Shown in pieces: positions 23,787-33,334 of a stretch of DNA of 64,000 nt. Positions within the stretch are counted from its first letter, which is position 1; each line of letters begins with the position of its first letter. A model generated the notes under the pieces. That model was not told the DNA's origin, made no database searches, and worked only from the letters and a program-made list of their open reading frames with translations. A program made the position numbers and the translations under genes. Source of the DNA: CAZVKN01 sp964627035 (GTDB taxonomy: Bacteria > Electryoneota > AABM5-125-24 > Hatepunaeales > Hatepunaeaceae); the NCBI GenBank assembly GCA_964627035.1, contig CAZVKN010000003.1, positions 115,597 to 179,596 of the forward strand, read 5' to 3'.

Positions 23787-24965
23787 ATGCGGGAATTAAT
23801 CTACCTCGATAACGGCGCCACGAGCTGGCCCAAACCGGATATTGTACATCAAAAGATGAGTGACTTCTATAGGGATTTCGGCGTCAATCCGGGACGATCC
23901 GGCTATGATCGCGCTATGGAAGCTGAAGAGACGGTTCAACAGTGTCGCAAGAAATTGACCCGGTTTCTCAACGGCACCGATTCGGAAAGATTGGTGTTTG
24001 CCTACAACGCCACAGATGCACTCAATCAGGTTATCCAGGGTGTTCTAAATGAAGGTGGTCATGCGATCTCAACCAACCTCGAACACAACAGCGTGATTCG
24101 TCCTCTCTACCACATGGCAAAACGGAGTGATGTTGAAGTTACCTGGATACCGTTCAACGGTCAGGGATTTATCGAACCGGATGATATTAAAAATGCAATC
24201 AGACCCGAAACCAAATTGGTAATTATGAACCACGGCTCAAATGTCATCGGTACGGCTCAGGATGTTGGGGCTGTTGGAAGGATATGTCGTGACAAAGGCG
24301 TATTCTTTGCGATTGACGCTTCACAGACGGCAGGCGTTGTGCCGATTGACATGACTGAGATGTCTGTTGACGCTGTCTGCTTCACAGGTCATAAATCTCT
24401 ATTCGGACCTACAGGAATTGGCGGCATCTGCGTTGCGGAGGATGCTATTATTAATGCCACTCGCTGGGGTGGAACCGGTGTGAAGTCCATCCTGAAATAT
24501 CACTTGGAGGAGTATCCATATCGTTTGGAAGCTGGAACACTAAACACGATGGGAATTGCCGGTCTGTTGGCAGGACAGGAGTTCATCGAATCACGAGGAG
24601 GAGTATCAGCTATTCATGACTATGAAATGGGGTTGATGGAAAAGCTGTGGAACGGAATCAAGGACATTGATCGTGTTGAGCTTTACTGTGCGGACTCAAT
24701 GGAAGGACATATTCCTGTTTTGTCAATGAATGCTCAGGGATTTGAAGCTGGAAACACCGGAACCATGCTGGATGTTGATTTTGACATTGCAACCAGAACC
24801 GGCTTGCACTGTGCTCCTCTGGTTCATGAACAGATGGGGACTGTAAAGATTGGTGGAACTGTCAGATTTTCACTCGGACCCTTCAACACTGAAGAGCATA
24901 TTGACACTGCAATAGATGCGGTAGGTAAAATCGTTGAAATGTCCGCATCGTGGGTTAAAAAATAG
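23787..24965 (+). CDS. Cysteine desulfurase-like class V aminotransferase
   Basis: 392 residues. The PLP-binding lysine is in GHKSLFGPTGIGG (about residue 202), preceded by AIDASQTAGVVPID. NLEHNSVIRP, near residue 93, stacks on PLP. The persulfide-forming cysteine is in TRTGLHCAPLVHE (about 341). The short active-site segment and the sequence GTVRFSLGPFNT place it nearer the SufS-like group often annotated as 'cysteine desulfurase family protein' than IscS. It would mobilise sulfur or selenium from cysteine/selenocysteine. No suf or isc genes adjoin it, so its acceptor is unknown. It begins 70 bp after the ClpX-like gene and may share its transcript. Confidence 0.9.
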   Translation: MRELIYLDNGATSWPKPDIVHQKMSDFYRDFGVNPGRSGYDRAMEAEETVQQCRKKLTRFLNGTDSERLVFAYNATDALNQVIQGVLNEGGHAISTNLEHNSVIRPLYHMAKRSDVEVTWIPFNGQGFIEPDDIKNAIRPETKLVIMNHGSNVIGTAQDVGAVGRICRDKGVFFAIDASQTAGVVPIDMTEMSVDAVCFTGHKSLFGPTGIGGICVAEDAIINATRWGGTGVKSILKYHLEEYPYRLEAGTLNTMGIAGLLAGQEFIESRGGVSAIHDYEMGLMEKLWNGIKDIDRVELYCADSMEGHIPVLSMNAQGFEAGNTGTMLDVDFDIATRTGLHCAPLVHEQMGTVKIGGTVRFSLGPFNTEEHIDTAIDAVGKIVEMSASWVKK

Positions 24966-24977
24966 TCAAATCAACTG

Positions 24978-25121
24978 CTGTCAGGATGCCGATCCTGACA
25001 GCTATTTTATTGATATTATTGATATTATACTGTCAACCACGGCGGGTTGACAGCGGGATATTATGTGATTTGTAGTCGTGGTTGTCTCAACCACGACGTC
25101 GGTCTTGAGACAAGCCCGATT
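24978..25121. repeat. Compound repeat: core of miniature element plus long GTAGTCG palindrome
   Basis: A CTGTCAGG..CCTGACAG hairpin (24978-25001) and a CTGTCAACC..GGTTGACAG hairpin (about 25030-25053) are joined by an AT-rich spacer, as in the miniature element but without recognisable terminal repeats. A long-form GTAGTCG-family repeat follows (25071-25121), reaching the stop of the convergent Omp85 gene. Together they fill the convergent intergenic gap. Confidence 0.8.
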
Positions 25122-26694
25122 AAAACCTACTCGCAAGCTTTACATGCAGCCGTGCCTGATTGAAAGATTCTCCTGCCGGGACTCCTATATCCAGCTCGAT
25201 CTGACCGGCTTTGGTCTGTAGTGATGCTGAAATCCCTACCGCTGACAGATTGCGATCAAAGTAACTTAGGGCACTCCCATACCTGTATGTGTAACCAAAG
25301 TCGCCGAAGATACCTGCAAATCCATTCTTGTCCGGTCTCCATCGCAGTTCTACTGATCCCGATAGAACTCCTCTCGCAAGGAATTTATCCTCATCATATC
25401 CACGTATTGAGCCTACTCCGCCAAATCTAATCAGATCTTCACGGATAACTCCTGATCCGGCAACATCGTCCACCGAAAACCTTTCATAAATCACCCATAA
25501 ATCGTTCAGTGATTGAGCTAATTCTAACATCAACTCTTCCTGTCTTACCGATGCTGTTTCAACATCCCTTCCAACCCATTTCCTTGTTCCGGTCTGCGTT
25601 GAATACGTTGCTGCAAATCCGGCTGCCGGATTCCACACATGATCTAACCTATCTATTGCAGCACCGAGTCCATATCTGATTGAATTCGCCTCAACACCTG
25701 AGCCGGTTTTGATAGAAATCTGCTCATTTGAAACTTTTCCATCAATTATAACCCGATCAAATGCCTCCCATGCTAATGACAGTGAGTTCCTCGTAAGAAC
25801 TGAAGTAGTATCATTCCATCTCTCCATTTCATATTCTAACTGAATCGGTCTGTCCATTATCCACGGCTCAAGGTAATTGAACATGATGCCGCTTCTCTGC
25901 GGGTTAAGCCCTAACCATGAAAATCCCACCTCTCGTCCTGTGCCGAACAGATTTCCAAATTGGAGGTTCAGTTCTCCGGTCAGTTTTTGGCTGTTCGGTT
26001 CTGCTGCAAGAATGCCTGAAACCAAGTTTACCTTTTGTTCCGTTATCTGAAAGCCGATTTTCATGATGCCGTCACTAATCTTCTTCAACTTCGGCGAGTT
26101 GACGCTTGCGATGTATGACAATCTTTCAAGCCTCTTTCGCGCTGATTCTATAGTTGAACGACTGTAAACATCACCTCGTTTCATCCCACTCTCAAGCTGT
26201 AGCAGTTTTTGTGAAGTTGAATTGTTACCGGAAAATTCCACTCTACCGATTCGATAGAAATTCCCTGCATCAACTTTGAAATCAATCAGCGCCGTTACAT
26301 TCGTCTGACTTAATTTGATAGAATCCGGCACTATAATAACTTTGGCAAAGGGATAGCCGGAGTCGCTCAAGCTATCCAATAGACTGTATGATTGGTCAAT
26401 GAGATAGGATTCCGTCACTATCTGAGCAGGATTATTCGACAGAACCAATCTTCTATCGGGCGAGAAATACATGTCTGTCTGTCCCGCAGTGCTGACAATC
26501 GAATCGAGCCGAGCGAGAGGGTAGCCATCCCTTTTCAATTCGATTAGAATTGAGTCAATGGTCGCAGGTAAATCGAGCCTGTCTTTGTTAATAAACAGAG
26601 AATATTGTTTTGATTTATCATCTTCTCGATTAATGTGAACGCTCACACCCATCGGCACCGTTAATAACAGATATATTGCTAAGAAATAGGGCAT
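25120..26694 (-). CDS. Omp85/BamA-TamA family outer-membrane protein
   Basis: 524 residues. After a signal peptide (about 1-17) come two or more POTRA-like domains to about residue 220, including IGRVEFSGNNSTSQKLLQLE and RGDVYSRSTIESARKRLERL. A 16-strand-type barrel with alternating hydrophobic strands follows. The Omp85 signature appears as GVGSIRGYDED (about residue 424). The last residue is Phe (KLASRF), as expected for Bam-dependent barrel insertion. The family inserts or translocates outer-membrane and surface proteins. Its size and number of POTRAs are nearer TamA or two-partner transporters than BamA. ATG follows AAGGAT, which overlaps the stop of the upstream giant barrel gene (9-bp gap). 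Confidence 0.87.
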   Translation of the reverse strand: MPYFLAIYLLLTVPMGVSVHINREDDKSKQYSLFINKDRLDLPATIDSILIELKRDGYPLARLDSIVSTAGQTDMYFSPDRRLVLSNNPAQIVTESYLIDQSYSLLDSLSDSGYPFAKVIIVPDSIKLSQTNVTALIDFKVDAGNFYRIGRVEFSGNNSTSQKLLQLESGMKRGDVYSRSTIESARKRLERLSYIASVNSPKLKKISDGIMKIGFQITEQKVNLVSGILAAEPNSQKLTGELNLQFGNLFGTGREVGFSWLGLNPQRSGIMFNYLEPWIMDRPIQLEYEMERWNDTTSVLTRNSLSLAWEAFDRVIIDGKVSNEQISIKTGSGVEANSIRYGLGAAIDRLDHVWNPAAGFAATYSTQTGTRKWVGRDVETASVRQEELMLELAQSLNDLWVIYERFSVDDVAGSGVIREDLIRFGGVGSIRGYDEDKFLARGVLSGSVELRWRPDKNGFAGIFGDFGYTYRYGSALSYFDRNLSAVGISASLQTKAGQIELDIGVPAGESFNQARLHVKLASRF

Positions 26695-26703
26695 AAAATA
26701 TCC

Positions 26704-29700
26704 TTAAAACGAAGCCGTCATCTCTATCTGTCCGGTATGTCTCGGCGGTAGGGTCGAACGCCATCTGCCGCGATACATTACTGACACTTTTAAGCCCGAC
26801 TTCAGCTGCTGATGCAGCGTGAGAGTTGTATTGTAATTGTCACCGATCAACCACCCTCCGGTCAGATCATATCCGGGTGAAGGTCTGCTCGCAGTCAGTT
26901 TATGCCATCTTCCTTCCATCCTCAGGATTCCGGACTGTTTCATCGTCCAGCTTATCGGAACAATAACGACCCTTTCATCCACCCGATTACCGGTAACGGC
27001 ATCGTGTCGGTATTCATACCGGAAATTGCTGCCAAGCTCAAGATATTTCAAGACTTTCAATACTCTGTAGCCAATTTCTCCTTTATATTCTGTCAAATTT
27101 GCGCGCTGATCATCGTGAACAGTCCCAACTCGTTTCATCACCTCCCATGAAGGTTTCACAGTTGATATGATTCGATCTGTCCATTTGTGCCGGAAATTAC
27201 CGGACAGTTCCATATCATTTCGGGACTCGCCTCCGGACAGATACTTATCTCTCAGTTCACCGTATCGAAACGATATTCTTGAATCGGAGCGTCTCTTCTT
27301 ACTTTGAAACGACAGCTCTTCAAAAAATCGCCAGTCGGATCTTATCGTGTGAGCATTTCTGTATGATGCAGGATCAAGGAAGTAACCCCGCCAGGAATCC
27401 ATATCGGATGTTGACAGATCAGATTCGATCCGTGTCAGCAATCCGGAAAATCCAAATGGTAACCTGTCAACAGGTGAGTTTTTACGTGATGTAAGAGGTT
27501 TCCATTCGAACTGTACAGAACTGTTAATATTCGTCACCCACCCGACACTGTCCGTGATAACCTCATCAAGTACAAAATTCCCCTCAGGATCAGGCACATA
27601 CCTGTTCCCTTCACGTTTATAATTGCCGTTGCCGTCACCGACATATCGTGCCACTGTTAATGCCGATCCTTGCGAACCCGTGGATAGTGCATACGAAAAT
27701 CTACCGCTAATCGGTGATTGTGTCGGTCTGAGAAATGCATTGATGTTTGAAGATGATGAAAGCAGTTTGGCTCTGTCTGAAAAACTTTGGTTATGAAATA
27801 GAAAATCTGAAGTCCACCCACCCAATCCCGGTTTTCTACCTTTCCAATTCATCTGGATAACTCGTGTGTCCGATTGATTCGTCAACTGCCTGTCAGAAGT
27901 TCCGTTGTCTCTCCTGTAGCGATAATTGACTCCGACCTGTTGACTCGGATTCAGTTTGACTGAAGCTCCAATACCTTGCTCCCAATACTGTACTGTACTT
28001 TTAGCATCGGGTTCATCTGTCATGCGATCTTCATACTTAAAACTATATTGAGGCTGAATCGTCCCGCTCTTTCTCTTAATTGACGCAGCAAGATTCATCC
28101 GTTGGTTGTTTTGATCTGTGAGACGGTTTATACCCTCTACATGGTCATAACGGGACGCAATGTCGAATTCACCGACAGAGATCAATCCGCCACCGTTGAT
28201 CCGGTAACTTTCATATCCCTCCCCCTTTCCAAGATACCCACCCCCTGCATCAAGCATAATATCTTTGCCTGTGCGATATTGCAGTTTTGCAGTTACGTCT
28301 GATTCCGCACCCTGCAGCGTCTCATGCAAATCCCATTGATAGTTGTGATCAATCCTGTTTTTTCGGTTAAGAGTCCTGAACTGTGATTCTTCATGTCTGA
28401 CGGAAGTTGAAATTGACAATCCGTCGAGTTTGTCTGCTCCGTAAGAAGCCTTGAATTGTAATGCTGTGCCTATGTTATCAGCATCGTCCAGAGTTGAAAG
28501 CGTGTTCTTGTCCCACTGCGAAATAGCTATCTCACTACTGATTGACAGATTGTCTTTTTTATAGTTCATCAGCAGGTTGTTGGAGTTTACAGATTCCGGC
28601 AGCGGCAAATATAGATACGGTGAATAGTGTCCCTCTCCTTCACCGACCCAGATATAGTAAAAGGTCTGCAACAATGCCTCGAAAAAACGATCATAAGCCC
28701 CCGACGAATCCTCGACAAATGAAGCGTTCAAATACCCCGTCGGTCTTCCAATGCTGTCCGGCAGAGAAAACAGAAGGATCTGCTGTCCCAGAGAATCTTG
28801 CCACACGTAATCGCCCTTATTCACACCGACCGAATCAACGCCTGACGATTTCGCTAATCTTTGATCATCTCCGGCGTTTTTTACGGCTTCCTTCCACTTG
28901 TCGTTCCATTCAAATCCGGTCACTCTGTCGCTGTTGCTGCGCTCAATTGCTGTGGTTGTCTCAACCGAAAAACTGTTCGACATCCTGCCGGGAAATTTCA
29001 CATTTGCAGCGTAAAGATCTTTCTCGTATGACACATCGCTGTACTCATACTCCACTTCAATCCGGGTGTGGCTGTTGATTGGTACGGATGGATTAAACAT
29101 AATTTGACCGTTCCGGTAATTAATTGTATAGCCGATACGAGTCCCTCGCTTTAACTCCTTCCCATCTACAAAAACCTTTTCAGAACCGGCGACAACCGTG
29201 ACACCTCTGCGGTTAGATTTGTCACTCAGCTCATAGGGACCTTGATCACCATCTCTTCCATTGATCGTGACAACATGAAACGTGTTGTTTTTTGAGGCTC
29301 CCACCAAACTTCCTGAAATGGATGGATACTCCATTGAGAGTGACGCTCCTTTGAGACGACCGGACAGATCGCCATATTTCCCGGAGTCCCAATGCAGATC
29401 CAGGTCACCCATTTCGGCTGACAGATGAGATGTCTTTATCTGGAATAACAGCTTATCAAGTTGGCTTATTCTTGCAGATTCACCTGTGCTTGAGACTTGA
29501 ATATCACGATCATCTACAACCGCTTTAATGAAAAGATCAGGATTAGGTCGTCCTGACAATTCCAGATTCAAGCCTGACACTGCATCTCCTGAGCCGTTCT
29601 CATTGATTCGGATTCCGCGTGTAATGGACCCGCTGCGACGTATATTCCCCCACGATTTCAGCGGGTTTAACGGTTTTTTTCGTTTGACAGGCACCTTGAC

Positions 29701-30072
29701 ACTATCAGATATGTCAGCCGGCTCAGGCAGATTGTAATAGTGCTCCATCCGTTCCGTAACCGCTGCCGATTGCCATCTTACAACAAGAGTGTCCCCGGGA
29801 TGAAGATTATGCAGATGAATTGAGAATGGAACAAGAAGTGATTGCCGTTCAGAGACATCGCTCTTGGATAAGGCATAATCGATGTCAACTCTCAATGTGT
29901 CCGAGTTGTGAAGTATGGTCAGCGAGGAGGGGATTAACCATGTGTCGTCAATTGTGACAATACTGCTTTGGTTCAGAGTCAGTGCTCTCTCTCGCCATCC
30001 GCCGCCTTTGGGTATGAGATCAATATTCGTGAGTGAAATTAGCGCATACAGAACTGTTGTAAAAATAATCAC
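26704..30072 (-). CDS. Giant outer-membrane beta-rich protein, unassigned
   Basis: 1122 residues; I do not recognise a named family. The N-terminus is a short signal peptide. Residues about 20-130 look like a beta-sandwich with Pro-rich linker. About residues 250-350 hold VVAGSEKVFVDGKELKRG followed by YTINYRNGQIMFNPS, a pattern I associate with large FCB-group surface proteins. The remaining ~750 residues alternate polar and hydrophobic positions with many aromatic girdle residues and turns, like a very large beta-barrel, and the protein ends in Phe (ASF). ATG directly follows the TGA/TAA of the propeller gene with no gap, and the Omp85 gene follows 9 bp later. A surface channel or adhesin is plausible; the function is unknown. 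Confidence 0.75.
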   Translation of the reverse strand: MIIFTTVLYALISLTNIDLIPKGGGWRERALTLNQSSIVTIDDTWLIPSSLTILHNSDTLRVDIDYALSKSDVSERQSLLVPFSIHLHNLHPGDTLVVRWQSAAVTERMEHYYNLPEPADISDSVKVPVKRKKPLNPLKSWGNIRRSGSITRGIRINENGSGDAVSGLNLELSGRPNPDLFIKAVVDDRDIQVSSTGESARISQLDKLLFQIKTSHLSAEMGDLDLHWDSGKYGDLSGRLKGASLSMEYPSISGSLVGASKNNTFHVVTINGRDGDQGPYELSDKSNRRGVTVVAGSEKVFVDGKELKRGTRIGYTINYRNGQIMFNPSVPINSHTRIEVEYEYSDVSYEKDLYAANVKFPGRMSNSFSVETTTAIERSNSDRVTGFEWNDKWKEAVKNAGDDQRLAKSSGVDSVGVNKGDYVWQDSLGQQILLFSLPDSIGRPTGYLNASFVEDSSGAYDRFFEALLQTFYYIWVGEGEGHYSPYLYLPLPESVNSNNLLMNYKKDNLSISSEIAISQWDKNTLSTLDDADNIGTALQFKASYGADKLDGLSISTSVRHEESQFRTLNRKNRIDHNYQWDLHETLQGAESDVTAKLQYRTGKDIMLDAGGGYLGKGEGYESYRINGGGLISVGEFDIASRYDHVEGINRLTDQNNQRMNLAASIKRKSGTIQPQYSFKYEDRMTDEPDAKSTVQYWEQGIGASVKLNPSQQVGVNYRYRRDNGTSDRQLTNQSDTRVIQMNWKGRKPGLGGWTSDFLFHNQSFSDRAKLLSSSSNINAFLRPTQSPISGRFSYALSTGSQGSALTVARYVGDGNGNYKREGNRYVPDPEGNFVLDEVITDSVGWVTNINSSVQFEWKPLTSRKNSPVDRLPFGFSGLLTRIESDLSTSDMDSWRGYFLDPASYRNAHTIRSDWRFFEELSFQSKKRRSDSRISFRYGELRDKYLSGGESRNDMELSGNFRHKWTDRIISTVKPSWEVMKRVGTVHDDQRANLTEYKGEIGYRVLKVLKYLELGSNFRYEYRHDAVTGNRVDERVVIVPISWTMKQSGILRMEGRWHKLTASRPSPGYDLTGGWLIGDNYNTTLTLHQQLKSGLKVSVMYRGRWRSTLPPRHTGQIEMTASF

Positions 30073-30972
30073 TTACTCATCTGATGGCTGATTGCGCAAT
30101 ATGATAAAGCGGGTGATCGTAGATGACTCATTTTCAAGAATAAACAGAATATCATCACTGTACGGCAGAATATCTTTCGGTGAATTGACATTCAATATCT
30201 TCAGGCTATCCGATGAAATTGAAAACATCGGTTCACCCGTCTTCAGGTTAATGACGTGAAGCTGATCACCAATTGTCCATACTTCATCATTCAGAATGTT
30301 AAATCCCACAGGATTACGCATATTTGTGGGCAGTTTATTTCTGTACACCCCAAATTCGCTGCACACAATGAGTTCAGTACCATCCATCATAACAAGCTGC
30401 TCTGAATGATCAGCATAGCGGATTTTTAGCGGATTATCCAACCAACCACCTTTGACAATTTCACTCCCCCTTAAACCGACCGATCCGTCAATGTTGACGC
30501 TCAGTATATCCCTTTCAATTCGATCAATCACATAGATTAATCCGCTGCCGGTCCGGCAAATCGAGATCAGTTCAGATTGGCTGTAATCTGTTGTCAGATC
30601 AATATCTGACTGCTGATCTAAATACCTGTTGAACCTTGAAATGGTGGAACTTGCAAAATCCGTCACATAGACGGCTTGGAGACCGAAACTGTTTATGTCA
30701 GATGGGATTGATATGGTCTCAAGGGGGAAAATGCTACTCTGGTCAAACTTATCATCCCACACAGCTACTTGAGATGGGTTTTCCATCAGCATATACAGAT
30801 TTCCGGTTACATCACGAGACAATGATACTCCAACGGACATATAGTCGTCATCTACTGTCAGTTGACCATCCGGGATGATTCTAATTATTGTATGATCTGT
30901 GTTGGCTGAACCGAGAGAAGTCGCTGTTGCAACGAGCAGGAATGTGAGAAATATGAAGTTTAATCTGTGCAT
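30073..30972 (-). CDS. Exported beta-propeller-like protein
   Basis: 299 residues with a signal peptide to about residue 23 (FLTFLLVATATSLGSA). The rest is a set of four- to six-strand motifs separated by about 40-45 residues: DVTGNLYMLMENPSQVAVWD, LQAVYVTDFASSTISRF, SGLIYVIDRIERDILSV and LNDEVWTIGDQLHVINL. These are typical of six-bladed NHL-type or YncE-type propellers, although no single blade is canonical. It is the first gene of a unit in which the giant barrel-like protein and an Omp85 protein follow without gaps. It probably acts as a periplasmic or surface scaffold for that system. No enzyme motif is seen. Confidence 0.75.
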   Translation of the reverse strand: MHRLNFIFLTFLLVATATSLGSANTDHTIIRIIPDGQLTVDDDYMSVGVSLSRDVTGNLYMLMENPSQVAVWDDKFDQSSIFPLETISIPSDINSFGLQAVYVTDFASSTISRFNRYLDQQSDIDLTTDYSQSELISICRTGSGLIYVIDRIERDILSVNIDGSVGLRGSEIVKGGWLDNPLKIRYADHSEQLVMMDGTELIVCSEFGVYRNKLPTNMRNPVGFNILNDEVWTIGDQLHVINLKTGEPMFSISSDSLKILNVNSPKDILPYSDDILFILENESSTITRFIILRNQPSDE

Positions 30973-31016
30973 TGGACATCAAATGATTAAGGACTTATCC
31001 GTGAATAGTCGAGCGA

Positions 31017-31240
31017 TTAGTAATCACCACGAAGTACACGAAGAAGAAAGGATAACCTCGTGTTCTTTATGTACTTCATAATCAAAATAAAATGTTATTT
31101 TAGGATAAGCTCTAAGTCCAAATTTGGTTCTTCGCTGTTTTGCGGATTATGTCCTAATTATTGAGCCGGTCTATAAGTTCAGAGTTCAGGCTTCAGCCTG
31201 TGTCAGAGCAAGGAAGACACGCTGAAGCCTGAACTGTTCC
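31017..31240. repeat. Intergenic repeats: CACGAAG palindrome and GTTCAGGCTTCAG hairpin
   Basis: A CACCACGAAGTACACGAAG-type repeat lies at about 31022-31080, a relative of the one at 54478-54553. At 31180-31236 an inverted repeat has arms GTTCAGGCTTCAG and CTGAAGCCTGAAC around a TGTCAGAGCAAGGAAGACA loop. A partial copy of the latter recurs at 48262-48320. Nothing else is visible between the propeller gene promoter and glgA. Confidence 0.75.
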
Positions 31241-31252
31241 CATAGCATAACC

Positions 31253-32767
31253 TCATTTGCAGAAAGCCGGTTCTGACAGCATCGCCGAATAAACTTCTTC
31301 AAATTGCAGAGCCGATGCCTCCCAACTGAAGTCTTCATTCATACAGCGCAGTTGGAGCTTATTCCATTCACTCTTATCCCCGAATAGATCAAGAGCTTCC
31401 TTAAGTGTTGTGATCATCGTTTCAGCATTATACTCATCAAAGACAAATCCGGTTCCACTGTCAGCATTATCTTGGATCGGTTCTATGCTGTCGGCAAGAC
31501 CGCCGGTTTTTCTGACAATCGGAACTGTGCCGTAAGCCAGGCTGTAAAGCTGATTCAATCCACACGGTTCATATTTTGACGGCATTAAGAAGATGTCGGC
31601 GCCAGCCTCGATCTTGTGGGACAGCCGGTTATCAAATTTGATTGTGGTTGATACTTTGTCTGGATTGCTCTCGTGCCAATCCTTCAGCATATCCCGATAT
31701 TTCTTCTCGCCTTCACCCAAAAACACAAACTGTACCGGAAGATCCAGCAGCTCATCAGATACCTGCTCCAGAAGTTTAAACCCCTTCTGCTCGGTAAGTC
31801 GGGCGATCATCGCTACAACCGGGATATCCGGATCAACCGGCAGATTCAGCTCCTTCTGCAATGCTTCCTTGTTTGCAGCTTTGCCTTCAATGAAATCTTC
31901 AACAGTGTACTTGCTGTCTATAGATTCGTCTTTCTCCGGATTCCATACATCACGGTTAATGCCGTTGATTATACCGGACAGATCGCTCCTTCTCTCTTCG
32001 TAAAGATCTTCAAGCCCGCACCCATATTCGGCTGATGATCTGATCTCTTCGGAATACGTTGGGCTTACGGTCACTATCTTATCCGCACAGCATACTCCAC
32101 TCTTCAGGAATGACAGCTTTTGATAGAATTCGGACACGCCTCCAACTTCGACATCGCTCGGGTTGACACCGATCTCACTCGCTACTTCCATCGGAAACAG
32201 CCCCTGGAATCCCACATTGTGGAGATGGAGCAGAGTTCTGGCAGGTTCGAACGATTCTCGGTAAGAATCATGTTTTCGGATCAGATATGGAACCAGAGAA
32301 GCCTGCCAATCGCTGCAGTGAATAATGTCAGGAATCCAGTTCAAATCTGCCATCAGATGGAGGGCAACATGATTTAGGAAACCATAGCGCAGATGATTAT
32401 CAATAAAATCTTTGCCGGTTTTAGGATCTACATAGATGCCCTTACGGCGATACATATCTTTTGATGTGATGAAATAAGTCTGCACCTTTGAACCGACCAA
32501 AAACCCCGATTTGACGGAGTATTCCATAGTTTTGCCACCAATTTCTATGGAGAGTTCACTCAATCGTGCAACATCTCTCAGGCCGTATCTCCGTTCTTTT
32601 ACAGAGCGGTAAAACGGGGTGACGACTCTGATCTCATGTCCCAGATTTTTCAGAGCCTTCGGAAGAGCCCCGGCTACGTCACCTAATCCTCCGGTTCTGG
32701 AGAACGGTGTTATCTCGCTTGATATGAATAGAATTTTCAGATCCACCTCCAAAGAATACTCCCCCAC
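31253..32767 (-). CDS. glgA: Glycogen synthase (ADP-glucose type, GT5)
   Basis: About 500 residues. The N-terminal GT-B domain begins LKILFISSEITPFSRTGGLG; the usual Lys of the KxGGL substrate loop is Arg here (RTGGLGDV). Further landmarks are HLHNVGFQGLFP, GIINGINRDVWNP, VVAMIARLTEQKG and the C-terminal MPSKYEPCGLNQLYSLAYG with the catalytic Glu. The enzyme elongates alpha-1,4-glucan in storage glycogen. The start is uncertain: GTG at 32767 gives seven extra residues, while GTG at 32746 or a nearby codon after GGAGG is equally likely. No other glycogen genes adjoin it. It may be transcribed alone. Confidence 0.93.
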   Translation of the reverse strand: MGEYSLEVDLKILFISSEITPFSRTGGLGDVAGALPKALKNLGHEIRVVTPFYRSVKERRYGLRDVARLSELSIEIGGKTMEYSVKSGFLVGSKVQTYFITSKDMYRRKGIYVDPKTGKDFIDNHLRYGFLNHVALHLMADLNWIPDIIHCSDWQASLVPYLIRKHDSYRESFEPARTLLHLHNVGFQGLFPMEVASEIGVNPSDVEVGGVSEFYQKLSFLKSGVCCADKIVTVSPTYSEEIRSSAEYGCGLEDLYEERRSDLSGIINGINRDVWNPEKDESIDSKYTVEDFIEGKAANKEALQKELNLPVDPDIPVVAMIARLTEQKGFKLLEQVSDELLDLPVQFVFLGEGEKKYRDMLKDWHESNPDKVSTTIKFDNRLSHKIEAGADIFLMPSKYEPCGLNQLYSLAYGTVPIVRKTGGLADSIEPIQDNADSGTGFVFDEYNAETMITTLKEALDLFGDKSEWNKLQLRCMNEDFSWEASALQFEEVYSAMLSEPAFCK

Positions 32768-32837
32768 CTTTCGGTCGCCATTTACAAAGCAAAAACTATC
32801 TGAATAATTCGGTGGTGTCAGGCAACGGTTGATACAC

Positions 32838-32898
32838 TGTAGTCGTGGTTGTCCTCATCCCGATGAATCGGGACGGGTTTGAGACAAACCCGACTACA
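32838..32898. repeat. Long-form GTAGTCG-family palindrome
   Basis: The outer arms TGTAGTCG and CGACTACA enclose a CCCGATGAATCGGG inner stem. The copy lies between glgA and the response-regulator gene. It is similar in size and inner stem to that at 35711-35770. Confidence 0.88.
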
Positions 32899-32971
32899 AT
32901 TTGACAACTTGTTTTTATTTAATGAATTAACGAGCAATGTTAACTATTGTCCGACACCACCAGTACTTCAA

Positions 32972-33334
32972 TCAGTTAATCAATTTCGCAATTACATCAA
33001 TCAGCACATTCTCATCAATAATCGGTTTCATGACATACTCATCAAAACCTTCTCTAAGGAATTTTTCACGGTCACCCGTCATTGCATGTGCTGTGAGCGC
33101 AACCACCTTAAGATCACGGAGATCCTCCGAAGCCCTGATCCGCTTAAGAACTTCAGTACCGTCCATGCCTGGCAGTGAAATATCCAGCAGCACCAGATCA
33201 GGCCGATTTACGCCAAAGTCATCCAGTGCAATCACACCGGTTTCATACTCCTGAATGTCATACATATCTTCTAAAATCGCCATGATAAGTAACCTGTTAT
33301 CCGGATTGTCTTCGACAACAGCGATTTTTTTCAT
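32972..33334 (-). CDS. Stand-alone CheY-like response regulator
   Basis: 120 residues, a single receiver domain. The acidic pocket is VVEDN (E8, D9), the phosphoacceptor Asp is D51 in LLDISLPGMDG, the Thr switch is in VVALTAHAM, and the Lys is in YVMKPI. There is no output domain, so it acts as a phosphate relay or by protein contact. ATG at 33334 overlaps the TAA of the Hpt gene by one base (TAATG), which predicts stoichiometric expression and direct phosphotransfer between the two. It is the last gene of the signalling operon. Confidence 0.93.
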   Translation of the reverse strand: MKKIAVVEDNPDNRLLIMAILEDMYDIQEYETGVIALDDFGVNRPDLVLLDISLPGMDGTEVLKRIRASEDLRDLKVVALTAHAMTGDREKFLREGFDEYVMKPIIDENVLIDVIAKLIN

